From Acanthaster planci (lineage: Eukaryota; Echinodermata; Asteroidea; Valvatida; Acanthasteridae): DNA of 53,248 nucleotides. Positions 35,159-47,600 of this stretch are shown here, piece by piece. The first letter of the stretch is position 1. Each line of letters starts with the position of its first letter. The DNA lies in NCBI RefSeq assembly GCF_001949145.1, contig NW_019091466.1, positions 116,300 to 169,547 on the forward strand. The letters are read 5' to 3'. The notes beneath the pieces are model-generated. The model did not search any database and was not told the DNA's origin. It saw nothing but the letters and a program-made list of their open reading frames with translations. The position numbers were made by a program, and so were the translations under genes.

Positions 35159-35665
35159 TTACCCTAAAACTAAGGCCACAATGTGGATTGTAGGAACGCT
35201 GCAGCTGTACATTAAGGTAGAATACAAATGGATGCACAACCTGTTGATTGGGTTTAAGCTGGCCACGCTTATTAAATCAGAATTTGTGATCCAAGAGTTA
35301 ATTAAGGTTATTCTATGTGTATAATTTCCAGGACAGACTTGACCACTTCGTGCAAGGGTGCCTGGGTGCCCGGAACTGGTGATGTTGGGCTTTGTACGCA
35401 AAGGAGTTTGGCCTTGTAACAAAAGATAGTAGTTGGAACAAAAGACAGGGCTGCTGGTAATTGCCAACATTTCTTCAGTTGTCAATAGTGGAAGAAATCC
35501 ATCATTGTTTTGAAAGATTATACCACTGTTTGTGGCATGCAGCACGAGCAGATTACCACCGGGGACAAAAGCGCTCCAGAGATGAGCGATACAATACCGC
35601 TGCACGCTAATCTGTTCCGCATTTGAAAAGATGCCAGCAGCGCACTGGGCCAGTTTCGGGATCAA
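35159..35665 (-). other. Unclassified open frame of 168 codons
   Basis: It opens after an in-frame TAG slightly upstream and reads from a TTG, not an ATG. I recognise no domain, signal peptide or coiled coil. It is the longest frame in the window that is not assigned to an exon, and local G+C is a little higher than its flanks. It could be chance, a lost exon, or part of an APPL 3' extension. Confidence 0.15.
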
Positions 35666-36925
35666 AAGAAAATTATGTAACTACGCACAATCTGGGCTCT
35701 CTTTACAAGGTGGCAGGCCTGGCTGAAATACTTGGGCATCAATAGATGTCTGTCACATTATACTAGCCACCAGACAGTCGTTCGTGTGGGTGTAAACATT
35801 CAGTAAATTAAGTTATGAATTTTTGAAGAATCTTGAAAACAGAAAATTTGGAAATCCCCTGGGAATACGTCATGCAACTTCAAATTAGACCCAGTAGCAT
35901 ATGGTTAAGTACATATGAGACAAATACAAGGAGTATATGCCCTTTTGTCCTTGACTGGGATAGAGGGAGATTCTGTAGCTAGAATAAAAGAATCAAGGTG
36001 TTGTGCATGAAAGCATGGTTAAAGTGTCCCTACAAAATTTTTGGTCCTCGCAGTAAATGTCGGAATATACATGTGTCTGTAAACTCAGGGCTAGTTTGAT
36101 CAAGGACCAGTAAGCTTGTGGTTGGTCTGTGATGCACTTGGCACATGGGCAATGAAGTGCAAATGACTCTAGTCAACTGTTTGTCATTTAGGCCTATAGG
36201 GAGAAAATGTACCCATAGGGAGGGCAAAATAATAAAGAACAGTGCAAATGATCGTTTACTAGCGACATACTGTTCGTCTAGTCGTCTTTGCACTGTGCTA
36301 TTAACAACTATGGCAACCAACGGTGGGATTGACCTTGGTAAGCTAGTCAGGAATAGATGACTAGTCCAACCATTGTTGACTAGTGGTTGTTCAATCAGAG
36401 TTAGTTGAACCATGGAGGAAGGAAAAGGAAGCAGTTGCAACTCTGGCACTTCAAAGTGTTCAATGATTGTTGCTGCTGAGTCAGATGAATAAAAGAAAAC
36501 ATTCCAAAAATACCCACTTACTGCCCCGCATCTTAGCCGGACAAGTGGGGCCAGTAATATCCTAGCAATACTTGTAATTAAATATTATTAAATATCATTA
36601 GCCCTACTTTCACCATCGTGAAAAAAATGTTGATCCACTGTTCCATTATCCATGCAGAGTTTGTAACTTTATTCTCCTCCCTCAATACATTGGTGTTCAA
36701 AGACTTGGTATGAATTTGGCTAAGACTGGCCAACAAAATGTTGGCCACTACTGGAAAGCTAAGTACATAAGGAACAAAATGTGCCATTTCATCTGGGGAG
36801 TGATCATGGAATCTCGTAAAATACACTTTTGTTCAAATGCCATAATAACAATGATTCAAACTAAACACAAAATCTTGTAAACAATGGGGCTATTTATTCC
36901 CACAATAACTCCAGAAGAGAGAGCT

Positions 36926-36994
36926 CATTAACCCCAACACTCCTCAGTCCTCCAACAGGTGAAGGATTGAGGAGGGTTAGGATTAAGGGTAATG
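36926..36994. repeat. Short palindromic repeat, copy 1
   Basis: cattaaccccaacactcctc ... ggagggttaggattaagggtaatg: the two halves are imperfect reverse complements. Its reverse complement matches 51996-52060 at roughly 85-90%. It looks like a 65-70-bp foldback mini-element. Confidence 0.7.
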
Positions 36995-38090
36995 ACTGCG
37001 CATGTTCATTTAGGGCACACAGCGTAATACAAGCAACTGCACAAGCATTAAATTTGATGATAAGAGATCATACCAATCACTAACAAAGACACGAATATTC
37101 AATTTCCTATAACTCAGTGCGCAAAGTTTTTAAGGATGCAGATTACCATCAACAAATTGCGGCGGCGATCATAGGGTACAAATGGGTTTCATGGATATGA
37201 AACAGATGGTGCGTGGTAAGCATTCGCAGTGCTCTTGATATGGACATACATGCACTGGGCATGCCAGAAAGCGGTACTTGGCCAGATGTTATAGCCTGGG
37301 CAGTTCAAACTCCTGTGTCCTTCGATGGTTGAACTATGGTTAACTATGGTCCTTGATTGCATTTGCCCTCAAGTAAGTGTTGAAAGTTTTCCACGATAGA
37401 AAGCTATGTACAGAACCGAAGGGGGTTACTCAGCTTGCACAACGGGTTAAGATAGAAGAGATCCATGTTGAAGTTGTGTACAAACTTGTTTATTGATGTG
37501 TGGAATGGATTTTTTTATCCTTGGGGTAACTTTTTTCTTGCATCATGTTAACACCTGTGCTTAAATATTTACATTTTTTTTCCATTTTCTCAAGATACAA
37601 AATATATGTGGCTGTTCAGAATAAAATCCAGTTATTTAACAAAAACATCTAGCTGGTAACTCCAAAAATATGCACTCTGAATATATTAACCAATAGCCAA
37701 AGCACCAAACTATAGAGATCTGCATGGATAATCTGTAACACATGAACGAATATCATCGATCACTGCCATGTCTTCATTTACAATAATACAGATAAATTGA
37801 TAATTCAGGCACAAAACTGTCACTGAGCCTCATCCAAACTCCGGTGGCCAAGAAATGACTACATTTCTGCTTTTAGTGCACATGCGTGTTAACTATGCAG
37901 TTATTCAATTTGGTTAGGCTGCACTCCTTTAGGATGGAGACAAGTGAATGGCATGTGATGCTGTTATGCTCAGTCTTTGCTTTGTGTACAGATTGTGATG
38001 TACTGTATAATGCTAACCTATGTACTGATGTGTAGACATGTGCCTGTTTTTTTTACTTTACAATGAAAGAAAGATGGGGGAACAAAAGAT

Positions 38091-38232
38091 TTTATTTATC
38101 TTCAGTAGTCAGTCCATCCTATTCTACAGATAGGAAACAAACTGCCTTGTCTTCGGTGATAGAGCAAAACATGACTTAGTGAACAAAGCCTCAAAGTGAG
38201 CTGCTTACCTACTAATTCAAGCCACTATACCT
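38091..38232 (-). terminator. appl1: APPL 3' UTR with poly(A) signal (TTTATT on plus, 38091-38096)
   Basis: On the minus strand AATAAA occurs 137 bases after the stop codon. TTTATT words further left could give longer transcripts. Confidence 0.5.
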
Positions 38233-38691
38233 CTAGGCATCTGACTCATCAGCTAGTTTCAAGCTATCGACTCTTCCTCTTAAACCATGCCCAAGATTCA
38301 AACCTTCCAGTCCACTTGCAATGGGACCCTGGAGAGAGCAGGCTGAGCCACCATAGGTGCTGTTGTTCCCATTGGAGTTGTAAGCTGGCCCTGTTGGTTG
38401 TTGGTTACTGTGCTGATCCACTGAAGGCATTGTGTAGACCGGTATGAACCCAGCAGGTTGACTGGGATGTGTTGGAGGCTGGTTCTGTTGTAACTGTGGT
38501 AGACTGTGGGCTTGGCTGGGTTGTAACTGGGTTTGGTCAAGCTGCAACTGGGTTTGACCAGGCTGCAATACCTGTTGGTCTGGTTGTGGTGATAGTATTT
38601 GGCCCTGGTGCCTGCTGTGGAACGGTGGTTGATTGTACCGATTAACTGGTGGGTTACTTGGTGCTTCTAACACTAAGTTTGATGAGTCTCC
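38233..38691 (-). CDS. appl1: APPL terminal exon (Gln/Pro-rich tail)
   Basis: Minus-strand acceptor ...tttttctag; 152 codons and TAG. GDSSNLVLEAPSNPP opens it. A Gln-rich middle has an internal 21-bp tandem giving two LQ/DQTQLQ units, and the chain ends LKLADESDA. It is low complexity except at its end, which resembles the PDZ-binding SEA terminus of APPL1. Confidence 0.85.
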   Translation of the reverse strand, partial: GDSSNLVLEAPSNPPVNRYNQPPFHSRHQGQILSPQPDQQVLQPGQTQLQLDQTQLQPSQAHSLPQLQQNQPPTHPSQPAGFIPVYTMPSVDQHSNQQPTGPAYNSNGNNSTYGGSACSLQGPIASGLEGLNLGHGLRGRVDSLKLADESDA

Positions 38692-41600
38692 CTAGAAAAA
38701 CCAAACCAGAGCAAAAAGAAATAAACATATTACCTCTAGAATATAGTAACAGTTTTTACTAACTTTGAATAACATTCAAGCCCTGTATTGGCTGTGTCAT
38801 GGAATGTCTAGCATACATTTTGGATCGTTGTAGGCATTTAGCATGAGAATGGAGCATAGCCACAATATATAGGTCATATATTGCAATACAAGCTGGGGAA
38901 AGACAGTTTGAAACACAACTTGATTTATCACTTTTCTCCTGTTGTAGCACGGAGTTCAGATTTTTTTTCAGATTTGTACTGAAAAAATGACTGAAATCAA
39001 TCCAATGACACTTATGACAGTATCACAGAAACATTAGTGGGGGGAATATGGTGTTTAGGGTTCATGATTTGTGATACAAAGATCAGAGGTTTGAATCATA
39101 CTGCTGGCCAAAATGTGTGTTCTTGGGTAAGCCACTTTACCCCATTTGCTTCTTGAACCATAAATGGGTACCAGAATAGTGTGGGAGTAATCCGCAACCG
39201 AATGACAACACATTTTGGGGGAACAGAAATTTTCTCAGTCATTCCGTGCTACTATAAAACCATGGGCCATATTGGCTTAGGACAAACTTCTGTTACTCGA
39301 TGGAAACATTACAAATTTGATATACACTTCTCAAGATGATCAAGAACCATTAGTATGGTCTCCCATCGCCAGACATACCTTGTCTTGTGTCTGACCTTGT
39401 GCAAGGGCTGTGGTGCGTTGCTGGAGCAAAGCCTGAAATGCAATGTCAGCAGCCAGACTGATGGCCTGGCATATTTCCTCAGCTGCCACATCGGCCTCAA
39501 AGACATGACATATGAACTGTGGCTGGTGCCTGGCCCCATGCCGACGTGTGATAAATGCAAATAACCTGTGGGAAGGACGAGAATCATCCACACTTTGAAC
39601 CTTCAAATTCTGACTACATTTTGTTTGCATAAAGAAAATGGTCTGATATTGGTTAGAGCAAACAACCTTTAGAAGAGCCTGCCAGTGCTCACTGAGCTAT
39701 GTATATCAACGCTACAAACTCTACAGTTTCTATATTGGTAATTACTTTTTCTCATGTGTTTTGGCAATTTTAATTGAAGCTATGCACATAATGCGTTTAC
39801 GTTCAGTGTGAATATTACGTACACGGATGATCTACCATCTCCAGTCAGCTTCCTTTCCATTGTAGTGCAGGAGTGAATGCTTAAACCTTTAAAAAATACA
39901 CTGTACATCGAAATCCTCCCCAAACAAGTTGAAAGTCAAGTACCCAAGTAACCACAATGACAAACAGCAATTTGCAACATTTGAAACAGTTGGACCAAGG
40001 GGGCACCCAATTACAATATCTAAAGATATTCTGATATACAAATAATTGGACACCAAAGGAATGAGGTTGCAATACCTTTTGTTTTCCTGGTGTGCAGCCC
40101 AGAATGACACATCAGTCAGGTCATGGTGAGCCTTGACTACTTGCTTAGATGAATCCAGTAGTCTGCAGTTGAAAAAAAAACAAACTGGAACACATCACAA
40201 ACTCTAAGAAATTGTTTAGGGTTTGCGGTATTTTCTGAGAATCCTATTGTTGTTTTTGTTCTTGATGTCATTCAATTTAATTAATCCAGTGTGTCTAATT
40301 GGTGACATCCAATGTTGACCTCACCTTATAGACTGGCTGGTCACAATAAGGTGCAGCTCTGTCATCTTAAAGATGTTATGGATTGCCCTGGCAGCCATGA
40401 TCTTGCGTATGGTATCCATGATGATGTCTAATCCTTTGTCTCGTCTGACCTCCATGGATCCCAAGAACCTCAGGAGATATGTCTGTATGTAGCCAACCGG
40501 ATCAGTGGCTCCTAAAACTGCACAGGATAGACACATGCAACACCAAATGAAGTATACCTATGTACAAACTGTTCTTGTTTGATTGTCAAATATGCACTCC
40601 ACTAAATAATACAAAGATTTATAAAGAAAACTGAAAGACTAATGCATAAGATGATGGTAAAGCAAGGGTTTACATTGCCATCAACAAAATTAGGGTAAGT
40701 GAAAGGAAACAAATTAAAATGATGGTCAAGTTGTCGCATACATATATCTGATATCAAGATGATGCATGTGCATTTGATATAATTCTGTGTGTTTCTAGTG
40801 TGCAGGTACAAGAATTATCATGTGGATTAGGCTTTTTAGTCATTATCAGACTCTTTCTTTTACCCAGAAATTTCTCTGGGTTTCCCTCCCACCTCTAATA
40901 CCACAACTGTTTTCACTGTCTCCCCTATGTAGGCTAGCATGCTGGAGTGCCAAGAGCCTGGGCTTCAGAGGAATCCTTGATTTCTTTCCAATACCAGAAA
41001 AAGGAAAAAAAAAGTGTCAATGGATTCTGTTTCATCTACCTTGAATGGGCCTGGATTCCAAAGGCTTATCATCAAATGGGTTCACTCTCCTCTGAGATCC
41101 CTCTTTTGTGGGTGGAGCATATCTAGGCATCGCTGGAGGTTGCTCTTCACTTGGTGTGATCATATCAAACTGGATTGGTGTAGTGGACAGCACAGAATCA
41201 AGGGGAGAGGGTGGTGGGGTGGCAGGGATGTCCTGGCTGCTGGAACGGCTAATATCACTTGACAGGGACTTCTCCTTTCCACTGCGTTCAATAGCAATAG
41301 AATAATAGTAATATTACATGACTTCTGACAACTTTTAAGGAGCCTCTAAGTGCACAAATTGCTTAGCACTGAAACTATTTTGAAACTATTTTTTTCTTAT
41401 TTTCATATCTGACAAACTTTTCTACTGACTGGTTTCATGTAATTGGTCCCAGCTTTCAAAAAAAAAAGGGGGTAGATTTGGGATCTGATACTTGACCCTC
41501 TGTATTACCTGATCATAAGATATGAATTTCTTGATACAAAACTGTATTTCTGTTCCAAAAATAGTAAACTATTAAAGATTTTAATGTCAATATAGAATTA

Positions 41601-44600
41601 GCCCCTCTAATTGTAAAATTGAAACCCTCTGACCTCATAGTACATGTGTAGAAGCAATGCTTTTAATGACACTGAATTCCTACTGTTTGCTATGCATGTT
41701 GCTGATACCATCTATTCTGTACCATGACTGATCTGTCTCTTGGCTTTTCATGGCCCCCATGTACATCCAAACAAAATTTGACTCTGTATCATTGGTCAGG
41801 TGGAGATTAAGTACCTGCCACTTTCAGACACTATATCCAAGTGAGATACTGAGACTGTGTGCAGGCTGTGATTACCTATGCTTATAACTGTCTGCTCGTT
41901 GTTTCTGGGGCACATTGGACAGAGACATAGGCTGCTTGGGGCGGGTCCCACCGGTGGGTGTGGTAATGGTGCCTTCACCACCACTTCCTCCTTGGGTTGA
42001 TGGGACGGGGACTGCCCAAGCTGTGGGTGGGGCACTGAAGGCTCGGGATCGTGCATCTCCAACAGCTTGAGTCTGAGGGATGTTACTCTGAACAATAAAT
42101 CACACACACATATTACATGCCACAGACTGAGACTACCAATGTAGAGCAGTTCAATTGACAAGATAGACTGGAAAACTATGAAGGGAAGCAACATCCTTCA
42201 ATATGTGGAAACTGATTGTTGCTATGTTGCAGGTTCTACCTTCTGTCTGGTGATAGCCTTGAAGTATGTATCCATGCAAAATGCAATGCTTTTTATGACG
42301 AAGTGCATGTAGATATGTGTCTTTAAATGGTTGACGATATCCTAGGTCATAAGAAATGTGTTATACATGTACTAGTATGTAGAATCTTTTCTGCTCAGAA
42401 TTCAGCTCAAAGTGTAGATAATCTCTGCAGGTTTATCATCAACCACTCAATTATAAATGAAATAGGGTATTAGTATAGGAAGTAATCTACAATTAGTAAT
42501 GGGATGTTCTAAGAGCTGTAAGTTTGAGATTTGGCTCTACATACCTGAGGTGGTTTCTCTGGCATGTAGAATCCACTGGAGATGTTACGTATGGTAGCAA
42601 TCCACTCTTCTCTGTCAGATCCACTCATACATTGAAGGCTAACCAACCTGGCATAGGTCAACACCAGTCACACAATGTCAAGGTTCAGTTTCATGGTTCC
42701 GGTAAGCACTTCATATTCTGGTACTGGATCTTACATTCATTTCAAGATCCGAAGCAATAAACACGTAAAGCTTATTCTACAACAAGTTTGGCTTAAATGC
42801 AATGAAGTAATATTTGACAATTCCAGCAAATTACTTGCAAACATGCAAACCAAATCACCTAGACCAATATTGTGGTAAAGATGAGGGACTAGTAAAAATC
42901 AACAAAAATGCTGACTTTCTTATCATTTAAATAGTACATAGATTGTCACTACTTGCTCGTAAATCATGGCATCTATCGAGCTTAATATCCAAGATTTGTT
43001 CTCAACTGCACATGGAATCAAAGAAAATTTGAGAAAATGAAAATTTGAAGGGGCAATCCTGATGTTTGTTTTGAAGAAATTATGGCCTGTATATGCAAAT
43101 TGGCACACTTACAGTTTTTTTTTCTAATTTTTGAGAAATAATCTGCTTGTTACTTATTCTTAACAATGACATAGTATGAAGGCCTAAACAAGGTAACTTA
43201 AACAAGTTGCATGGCTTCAGTTATGTCCATTTGCAAGGTAAAAATGGTTGTTTTCATAGAATATGGAACAGAATCAAAGTTGCAAGGCTTGCTAGCTAAT
43301 GCAAAGGTCAAAGTGCAACCAGTTTTCTTTTTATTCTCTACTTGTATGGCACAAACCAAAACCATTCATACTCACTTTTTGGCATCCTCAGGCCTAGTAA
43401 TCTGAAAAGCGAATCGGCGATCATCAATTTCCGCTGCATTGACTGTGCAACCATCCAAGTCTATAACTAAACTTCCAGCAATCTATAAATGAGTGAAAGG
43501 CTATTCAACTTTAATGCTCTGTACAGGTATTTTCCTGTATTGTATATGTACATCAAGTACATGTTTTTCCTAAGAATCACATCTATGAGAAATTTGTGAA
43601 GCAGTTAAAGTTTACAGAAGGTAGAAAAATCCAGACACCTAATCCAAGGAATAATCCACACAAAAGCTGCTGCACTTTTTATTCACAAATAAATCAAACA
43701 TTTGCTACCAGTAAAAAATATCAGGTCTCTCAAGCAATTCAACAATCCAGTACTCCCTTCCAGAGTTGATTTCCTGTTCCAAACTTCCCACACAAATCTT
43801 GTTGGCACTAGGCTTCAATCTACGCTATTATTGTGGCTACATAGCTCATCACAAATAGCCAGTCAGAAATCGTAACCATAATTACAAAAAATCAAATTGA
43901 CAAGTACATCAGCTATGGACAAACCTTTCACCATGCCAGAGGGCTTTTCCAAATGTCAATAGGATGCATCTCATTACCTATACTTCCTACATATCCTTCA
44001 GGCTGCAAACACTGAAAATGATCTCATGTCAGTTCATCATTTATTTGCATCCTACTTTGAACTTCCCCTTTCTTCATATTTAAATGGGGGTAACGGAAAC
44101 AACAAAATTGAATATTGCTGGATACACACATGCTAGAAATCATCCACTCTTCACAATTATCATCTCCAACTCGTACTGTCTGAGGTTGTATTGGCAAGAG
44201 TGATTTGTTGGTGAATGACACACTTCACCTACAGTTTTAAAAGGCAATAATTGACATCACCATCGGTTCTTCTCAGAACCACACACTCATAAAAGAGACA
44301 TTTTCTTGTACACGGTGCAACCGCAAGCCTTACCTAATTTAGTACTTCCACCATGCATAGGTTCAAGTCTTATTTGGCAACCATTTACATGATTAATGTA
44401 TGCTGTTAATATTGGGCTTGGGTGTTCAAGAGTAATTCCAGTAGATTAGATAGAAATACTCAAGTTTTGTCAGAGAGAGAGAGGACAGATGGAATGTGAT
44501 TCATAGCAAAATCACCACCAAAGCTCAGAATTACTGTCAGGATTAAGCTGTGTTCAGGAGGTCACAAATCAAATATTGACAAAAGTGTTAAAGAGGCACA

Positions 44601-47600
44601 GCATTCAATCTCTGCCTTAATTTTGGTTTTGATAATCTGGACAGGAAGGCCTGGAAGGTCAAAGGAAAGTAACAGAAGTACTCCGGTGAAAAATCAGACA
44701 CGAAAACAAAACAACTCAACTGGATTTTCACGGTGGCCAACAAAAATTAAGACAACTGCATACATGTATCTGAGCCTTTCAGACTTCAATATAATTTGAA
44801 GAGAAATGGATATATGATTACAATGTATTTATCCTTGTTCGGCCAGGTCTTCTGAACAGCTTCAGTGACAAGTACATGTACTAAAACACTCATTTGTAGA
44901 GGTCTGTGGCATTCAATGTTGACATTTCCAGTTTTGTACAGTAATAGTGTTATGATGTTGATATACAGATAGGGCAAATCTCTCTTTCATACCTGTCCCT
45001 TGGCATGACTCATCAGGTTTCCGCCTTGGGTGAAGAAATATTGTCTCTCCCATCGGTGAGTCAAACCCGATTTGCTGTCAAATAAATATCAGAGTTTGTT
45101 GACTGGTACTGAAAACATGACTCCCATAAGACTTCTGGGGCAAAGGGAAAGCTAGGTTAATGGCAATGTTGATCCACCCCTTATAAATAAACCAAATAAC
45201 CATGGCCAAGGATGTACAGTCATGACAGTGAAGAGTACGCCAGTGCACACTGCATCAATGTCACCTGTTTTGGTAATATTCCATGCGTATAATTTTCCAG
45301 GGCCCTCAAGAAGATGTGAATGTAAGAAACTGACCTCATGTAACAACTGAAGATATTCACTAATTTAAATGGAAATTATTCCAAATAGGTATTTTTCCAG
45401 CTTCTATGTCATTTATATTTTCTATTAATAATTATAATAAATTCAAAACATCCTTTTAAAATTTCATGTTTAATCATCATTTGATAAAAACTCTTGACAG
45501 ATTCTGACAATGTTAAACTTTCATTTAGGAATGCTTACAATATATTTCACGAATTAGCCAGAACCAGTTGCAGAAAGAGCGAACTGGACAAAAGAGGAAC
45601 TCTCCATAAAACAGAACTTGATAAACACGCTAATAATAGAAGAAATTTTGTTGAAAATTAGCAAAGACAATGTTTACATCTCATCTCAGTTGAGTATATC
45701 ATAAGAATCAGTACAAGAAATATGATTCTTAACTATTTAATTTGGCTTCCACAACAAAGGAGACATTGCAATGTAGTTCGCTTAGAATCTAAATTATTTC
45801 AGTTATTTTTTTTATTTTTTTCAGCTATTTTTTTACTGTTATTAAAAAACAAAACTCAATTTTTAAATAAGTTTCATTCCCTGATAGTTCCACTATTTTA
45901 CTACCCACTTTTCAATTGTGATGCCCCTAAATTTCCAAACTACTTGTTAGTTTTGACTCCACTGATTAGAAAAATAAATGTTTCATGAGAAATATACATG
46001 TACCTTCTAATCATGAGATATCCAGCTATCTGACTGAATCCGGTATTGACAGGTCTAGGCTGCATCTGCATGTCTGGTGTGGGTTCAGGCATGTAGTAAT
46101 AGGTTGAATTCTCTGTAATCTCAAGTATCTTATCACTGGATCGCTGGGAAAGCTGACCCAACTCTGAGTGGACACTTGGCAGAAATAAACACAAGAAGGC
46201 TTATGGAGTTTAGGTGTTGTACATGTAGGTTCATTGAATGATGGTCATGTGGTCAATTCAAAAGAACCTGGCATGAATTACTGGTAAAGGTTAATATTTG
46301 CACTAGCTCTGCACATTTGGTAAGATATACATGTACATGTATGAACAACCAAATTTTCATCCTAATGTGCACAAAGTCTTCACAAAGGAACAAACCAAAG
46401 GACAATACTTGTTAGAATACTGCAAATAAAACATAGTACATGTACATGTAACAACCCACAATAACCCAGCCCATGCTATGAATGTATGTAGAGTTTGTAC
46501 AAGAATTTCTTCTTTTATATACATGTACATGTACACAAAAAATACAGAAGCTGAAGGCAGAGTTCATACATGTACATCTCACAGAGAATTTTTCCAGGAC
46601 ACTCCAGGTGTTTTCAACCCGTAATTTCCAAGACTTTCATGCCACATTCGGTCCCATTATAATTATGGACTTGACTTACATGCATAGAACTGCACACTCT
46701 GCATCGGGCAGTGTGACGATTGGGCCTGCGTACAAGCCATTTTTTCAATGAATCCTACTTGAGCCAACTCTCCTTGAAAGAACATTTTCCTTTCTCCAGC
46801 ATTGTTCCATTAGAAAAAACAGATGGCTTCAATTGCAGAGATGCCAACTTTTCAAAATGTCATCCTGCGTAATCCTATATAATCCGATGTGCAGTACTAG
46901 TGCACAAACATACAATCACGTTGCCCATGGGTCGAGCAGTTGGTTCAACCTTGCTGGTTTTCCAATGCTGCTGACTCACTAGCAACAGTATGCACAAACT
47001 GTGGTGCAGAATACCAGGGACACTTTTGGGGGCATGCGCAGTATAATTCTATAAAGCTGCATGAGTGCTGGTACATGTAGTTTCTCCCCATTTCATAACA
47101 TTAAACAGGACAAGCTGGCAATTCAACCTCGCTGGTTTCTAAAACTACTACTGACGTGCAGATGATGGCTTTTTGAACTTGGGATACATGGCAACCTGGG
47201 TGTGACAATTGTAAATAATTGACTGACAGATTAAAGATAAAACAAGAGTACCTTTATTAAATTCAGGGACATTCCAGGATTTTTACAAAACATTTTGAAA
47301 ATTTCAGGACACTCAAGGATTTTCAAGGATCAACATTTTTCAAGTATATTCAAGGAATTCCAGGTGCCGTGTGAACCCTGTGAAGGTCAGTGTCAACTGC
47401 AATCATAAACTGTACACATCAATCTACTTCCATTGGCTAATTCAGTTTCATTTGATGTGCATGACTGAATGTAAATCAAAAATGGTACAGTTCTGACAAC
47501 ATAACCAAAATGGGCAAGGGTAAAAAAGGCTTCCAAACTGCCACTTCAAAAAACAAATAATACAAGGAATACCTTTATCTTTGCTGCACATCCAACAAGC

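Larger units (their letters stand above)
33464..38090. other. Intergenic DNA between convergent NUBP1 and APPL genes
   Basis: No recognisable gene. It contains a 168-codon minus-strand open frame (35159-35665, described separately) and a short palindromic repeat at 36926-36994. The remainder is AT-rich single-copy-looking DNA. Confidence 0.45.
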
